A stretch of 6,605 bases of DNA from Flavobacteriales bacterium (GTDB lineage Bacteria; Bacteroidota; Bacteroidia; Flavobacteriales_D; Sanyastnellaceae). Position numbers and translations under genes: made by a program. The stretch spans positions 1 through 6,605 of the forward strand of contig WTJL01000108.1 of NCBI GenBank assembly GCA_011524845.1, in the 5' to 3' direction. Under the pieces are notes generated by a model, which saw nothing but the letters and a program-made list of their open reading frames with translations, made no database searches and was not told the origin of the DNA. Position 1 is the first letter of the stretch. Each line of letters opens with the position of its first letter. Below are positions 4,773-6,605 of this stretch, one piece after another.

Positions 4773-6605
4773 TCACGCAGGCACCATGCCTTCAAGGATG
4801 GCGCGCTGGGCGTCCAGGCCTGAAGCATCCCTTGCCCCTCCGATGACCACCATGTGGGGGTGTTCGAGGTCGTTGGGGACAAAGGGCATTTGACCTGCAC
4901 ACACGACCACGTGATCCACTTTGTGCACATGAGACGTGCCATCGGGCAACGTCACGTGAAAGCCCTGATCGTCGATTCGGTCGTACGTCACCCCGGAATG
5001 CTGCTGGACGCCCCGTTGCTTCAAGGTGGTTCGGTGAATCCAACCTGTGGTTTTGCCCAGGCCCTTCCCCATCTTGCCGGGACGGCGCTGGTACATGACC
5101 ACGTCGCGCGAACTGGCGAGCCGCTCTGGTCGCGTCAAACCGCCGCGCCCTTCGAGTCCCTTGTCGACCCCCCACGACGCCATGAAGCCGGCGCCGTCTG
5201 AATCGTGGGTCAAGAAGTCCGCCACGTCGAAGCCGATGCCTCCTGCACCAACAATCGCCACCCGTTGCCCGACTTCCACACGTCCTTTCAACACGTCTAC
5301 GTAACTCACCACCTCCGGCCGATCGGCCCCGGGGATGTTCAAGACACGCGGCTGAACGCCGGTGGCCACCACGACTTCATCGAACGCCACCAAGTCTTCT
5401 GTTGTGGCGCGTTTCCCCAACTTGACCTCGACCCCCAAGTGCTGCAACTGGGTTTGGAAGTAGCGGATGGTCTCGTTGAATTCAAACTTTCCAGGAATCT
5501 GCTGGGCAAGGAGAAATTGTCCTCCAAGGGTCTCGTTGGATTCGAACAGCACCACTTCTGCACCGAGACGGGCGCGCTCCAATGCCGCACTCATGCCCGC
5601 AGGTCCACCGCCCACCACGGCCACGCGCTTTCCCGACCACGGTTGGGCGCTTTGCCCTCCGCGCTGTTGAGGCGTCTGAGCCTCCTCCGGAGTTGGGACT
5701 GGCGCAAAATCGCCTTCGTGGCACGCCCGAGGATTCACCAAGCAAGACGACACCTTTTGCTTGAACACATGGTCCAAACACGCCTGGTTGCAGCCGATGC
5801 AGGTGTTGATGTCTTCTGGACGATGGAGCCGGGCCTTCTTGACGAGATGGGGGTCTGCCAAAAACGGACGGGCCATGCTGATCATGTCCGCGCAACCTTC
5901 TGCAAGCGCCTCCTCGCACGTGGCTGGATCGTTGAAGCGGTTGGTGGTGATGAGGGGCACGCCCACCTTCCCCATCAGCTTTTGGGTGACAAACCGGAAC
6001 CCCCCACGGGGAACCATGGTGGCGATGGTTGGAATGCGAGCTTCATGCCAGCCGATGCCCGTGTTGATCAAATTTGCGCCCGCACGTTCGGTGATTTGGG
6101 CCAGCCGTTCCACTTCCTCCCAGCTGGACCCGCCTGCCACCAAATCGAGCATGCTCAACCGGTACATGATGAGAAAGTCGTCCCCGACGGCTTCTCGAAT
6201 GCGCGTGAGAATCTCTTCCGGGAAACGACAGCGACGCTCAAAGTCGCCGCCCCACCGGTCGGTGCGGTGGTTGGTGTCCGCGACAAGAAATTGGTTGATG
6301 AGGTACCCTTCGGACCCCATGATTTCAACCCCGTCGTAGCCGGCCTCGCGGGCCAGCACGGCCGAACGCACAAAGTCACGGATGGTGCGCTCCACCCCTC
6401 GGGCGCCGAGGGCACGGGGCTTGAACCGTCCAATGGGTGCCTGAATGGCGCTTGGAGCCACGCAAAACGGGGTGTACGCGTAACGCCCGGCGTGCAGGAT
6501 TTGCATCACGATGCGGCCGCCTTCAGCGTGCACTGCTTCTGGAATGACCCGGTGGTGCGCCGCGTGCCTCGACGAGGACATTCTGGATCCGCCCCACGCC
6601 ACCAC
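4773..6605 (-). CDS. fadH: 2,4-dienoyl-CoA reductase (NADPH), 5'-truncated
   Basis: This enzyme reduces 2,4-dienoyl-CoA with NADPH during beta-oxidation of unsaturated fatty acids; the family carries FMN, FAD and a 4Fe-4S cluster. The 610 visible residues run to the TGA at 4775-4773. Fragment numbering is offset by 65 from the 672-residue E. coli FadH, so about 65 N-terminal residues lie beyond base 6605. The Old Yellow Enzyme barrel comes first, with QILHAGRY (35-42), the active-site Tyr101 in GSEGYLINQF (E. coli Tyr166) and His187 in GIGWHEAR (E. coli His252). The iron-sulfur ligands Cys269, 272, 276 and 288 lie in CIGCNQAC and SSCLVNPR and match E. coli 334, 337, 341 and 353. A Pro/Gln-rich linker (about 300-325) precedes the FAD dinucleotide motif VAVVGGGPAGMSAA (328-341) and the NADPH motif VAIVGAGGIGFD (449-460), followed by GLGKTTGWIHR (515-525). 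All key residues are present. Position 6605 is a window edge, not a start codon. It is convergent with plsC. Confidence 0.95.
   Translation of the reverse strand: MVAWGGSRMSSSRHAAHHRVIPEAVHAEGGRIVMQILHAGRYAYTPFCVAPSAIQAPIGRFKPRALGARGVERTIRDFVRSAVLAREAGYDGVEIMGSEGYLINQFLVADTNHRTDRWGGDFERRCRFPEEILTRIREAVGDDFLIMYRLSMLDLVAGGSSWEEVERLAQITERAGANLINTGIGWHEARIPTIATMVPRGGFRFVTQKLMGKVGVPLITTNRFNDPATCEEALAEGCADMISMARPFLADPHLVKKARLHRPEDINTCIGCNQACLDHVFKQKVSSCLVNPRACHEGDFAPVPTPEEAQTPQQRGGQSAQPWSGKRVAVVGGGPAGMSAALERARLGAEVVLFESNETLGGQFLLAQQIPGKFEFNETIRYFQTQLQHLGVEVKLGKRATTEDLVAFDEVVVATGVQPRVLNIPGADRPEVVSYVDVLKGRVEVGQRVAIVGAGGIGFDVADFLTHDSDGAGFMASWGVDKGLEGRGGLTRPERLASSRDVVMYQRRPGKMGKGLGKTTGWIHRTTLKQRGVQQHSGVTYDRIDDQGFHVTLPDGTSHVHKVDHVVVCAGQMPFVPNDLEHPHMVVIGGARDASGLDAQRAILEGMVPA

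Noticed and set aside
1..6605. Mobile element, CRISPR array, prophage, toxin-antitoxin or defence system
   Set aside because: I found no direct-repeat arrays, terminal inverted repeats, transposase, integrase or nuclease motifs. Every stretch longer than about 100 bases is accounted for by housekeeping genes, rnpB or their control regions.

Overview
This window looks like an ordinary housekeeping stretch of a bacterial chromosome, most likely from the Bacteroidota (Flavobacteriia or a related, relatively GC-rich lineage). The evidence is indirect: two candidate promoters fit the Bacteroidota -7 consensus TAnnTTTG, Shine-Dalgarno sequences are absent or weak before every visible start, there is a predicted lipoprotein with a PD40/TolB-type propeller, and the RNase P RNA is compact. 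No 16S or other marker is present, so the assignment is inference.

Layout from left to right. Bases 1-1181 (+) are the 3' two thirds of pruA, the glutamate-semialdehyde (P5C) dehydrogenase of proline catabolism. A symmetric A6-stem-T6 terminator at 1203-1232 separates it from a convergent gene at 1253-1810 (-). That gene encodes an unrecognised basic 185-residue protein with a coiled-coil-like N terminus and a possible winged-helix DNA-binding C terminus; a candidate promoter lies at 1865-1896. Bases 1999-2332 (-) are rnpB, the RNase P RNA, with P1, P4 (including the bulged U), P6, P9, P12, P16/P17 and a UUCG hairpin all traceable by eye. A very stable GAAA-capped hairpin lies directly downstream of it (1968-1997).

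Divergent from rnpB, and only about 45 bp away, starts a compact three-gene (+) run. It holds a TolB-like propeller lipoprotein (2379-3464), rluE (23S rRNA pseudouridine synthase, 3464-4027) and a plsC-type lysophosphatidic acid acyltransferase (4027-4764). Both junctions are TGATG, with the stop and start codons sharing one base, so co-transcription and translational coupling are likely. Eight bases after plsC ends, the convergent fadH (2,4-dienoyl-CoA reductase) fills the rest of the window on the minus strand; about 65 N-terminal residues lie outside.

The genes do not form one pathway. The two catabolic enzymes (proline and unsaturated fatty acid breakdown) are incidental neighbours of an RNA-processing, rRNA-modification and lipid-synthesis core. 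I see no mobile element, CRISPR array, tRNA, phage gene or defence gene, and no convincing sign of an undescribed system. The points most worth a second look are the unrecognised basic protein, the apparent lack of P18 in the RNase P RNA, the hairpin after rnpB, and the membrane-segment-like reading frame over the hypothetical gene's promoter.
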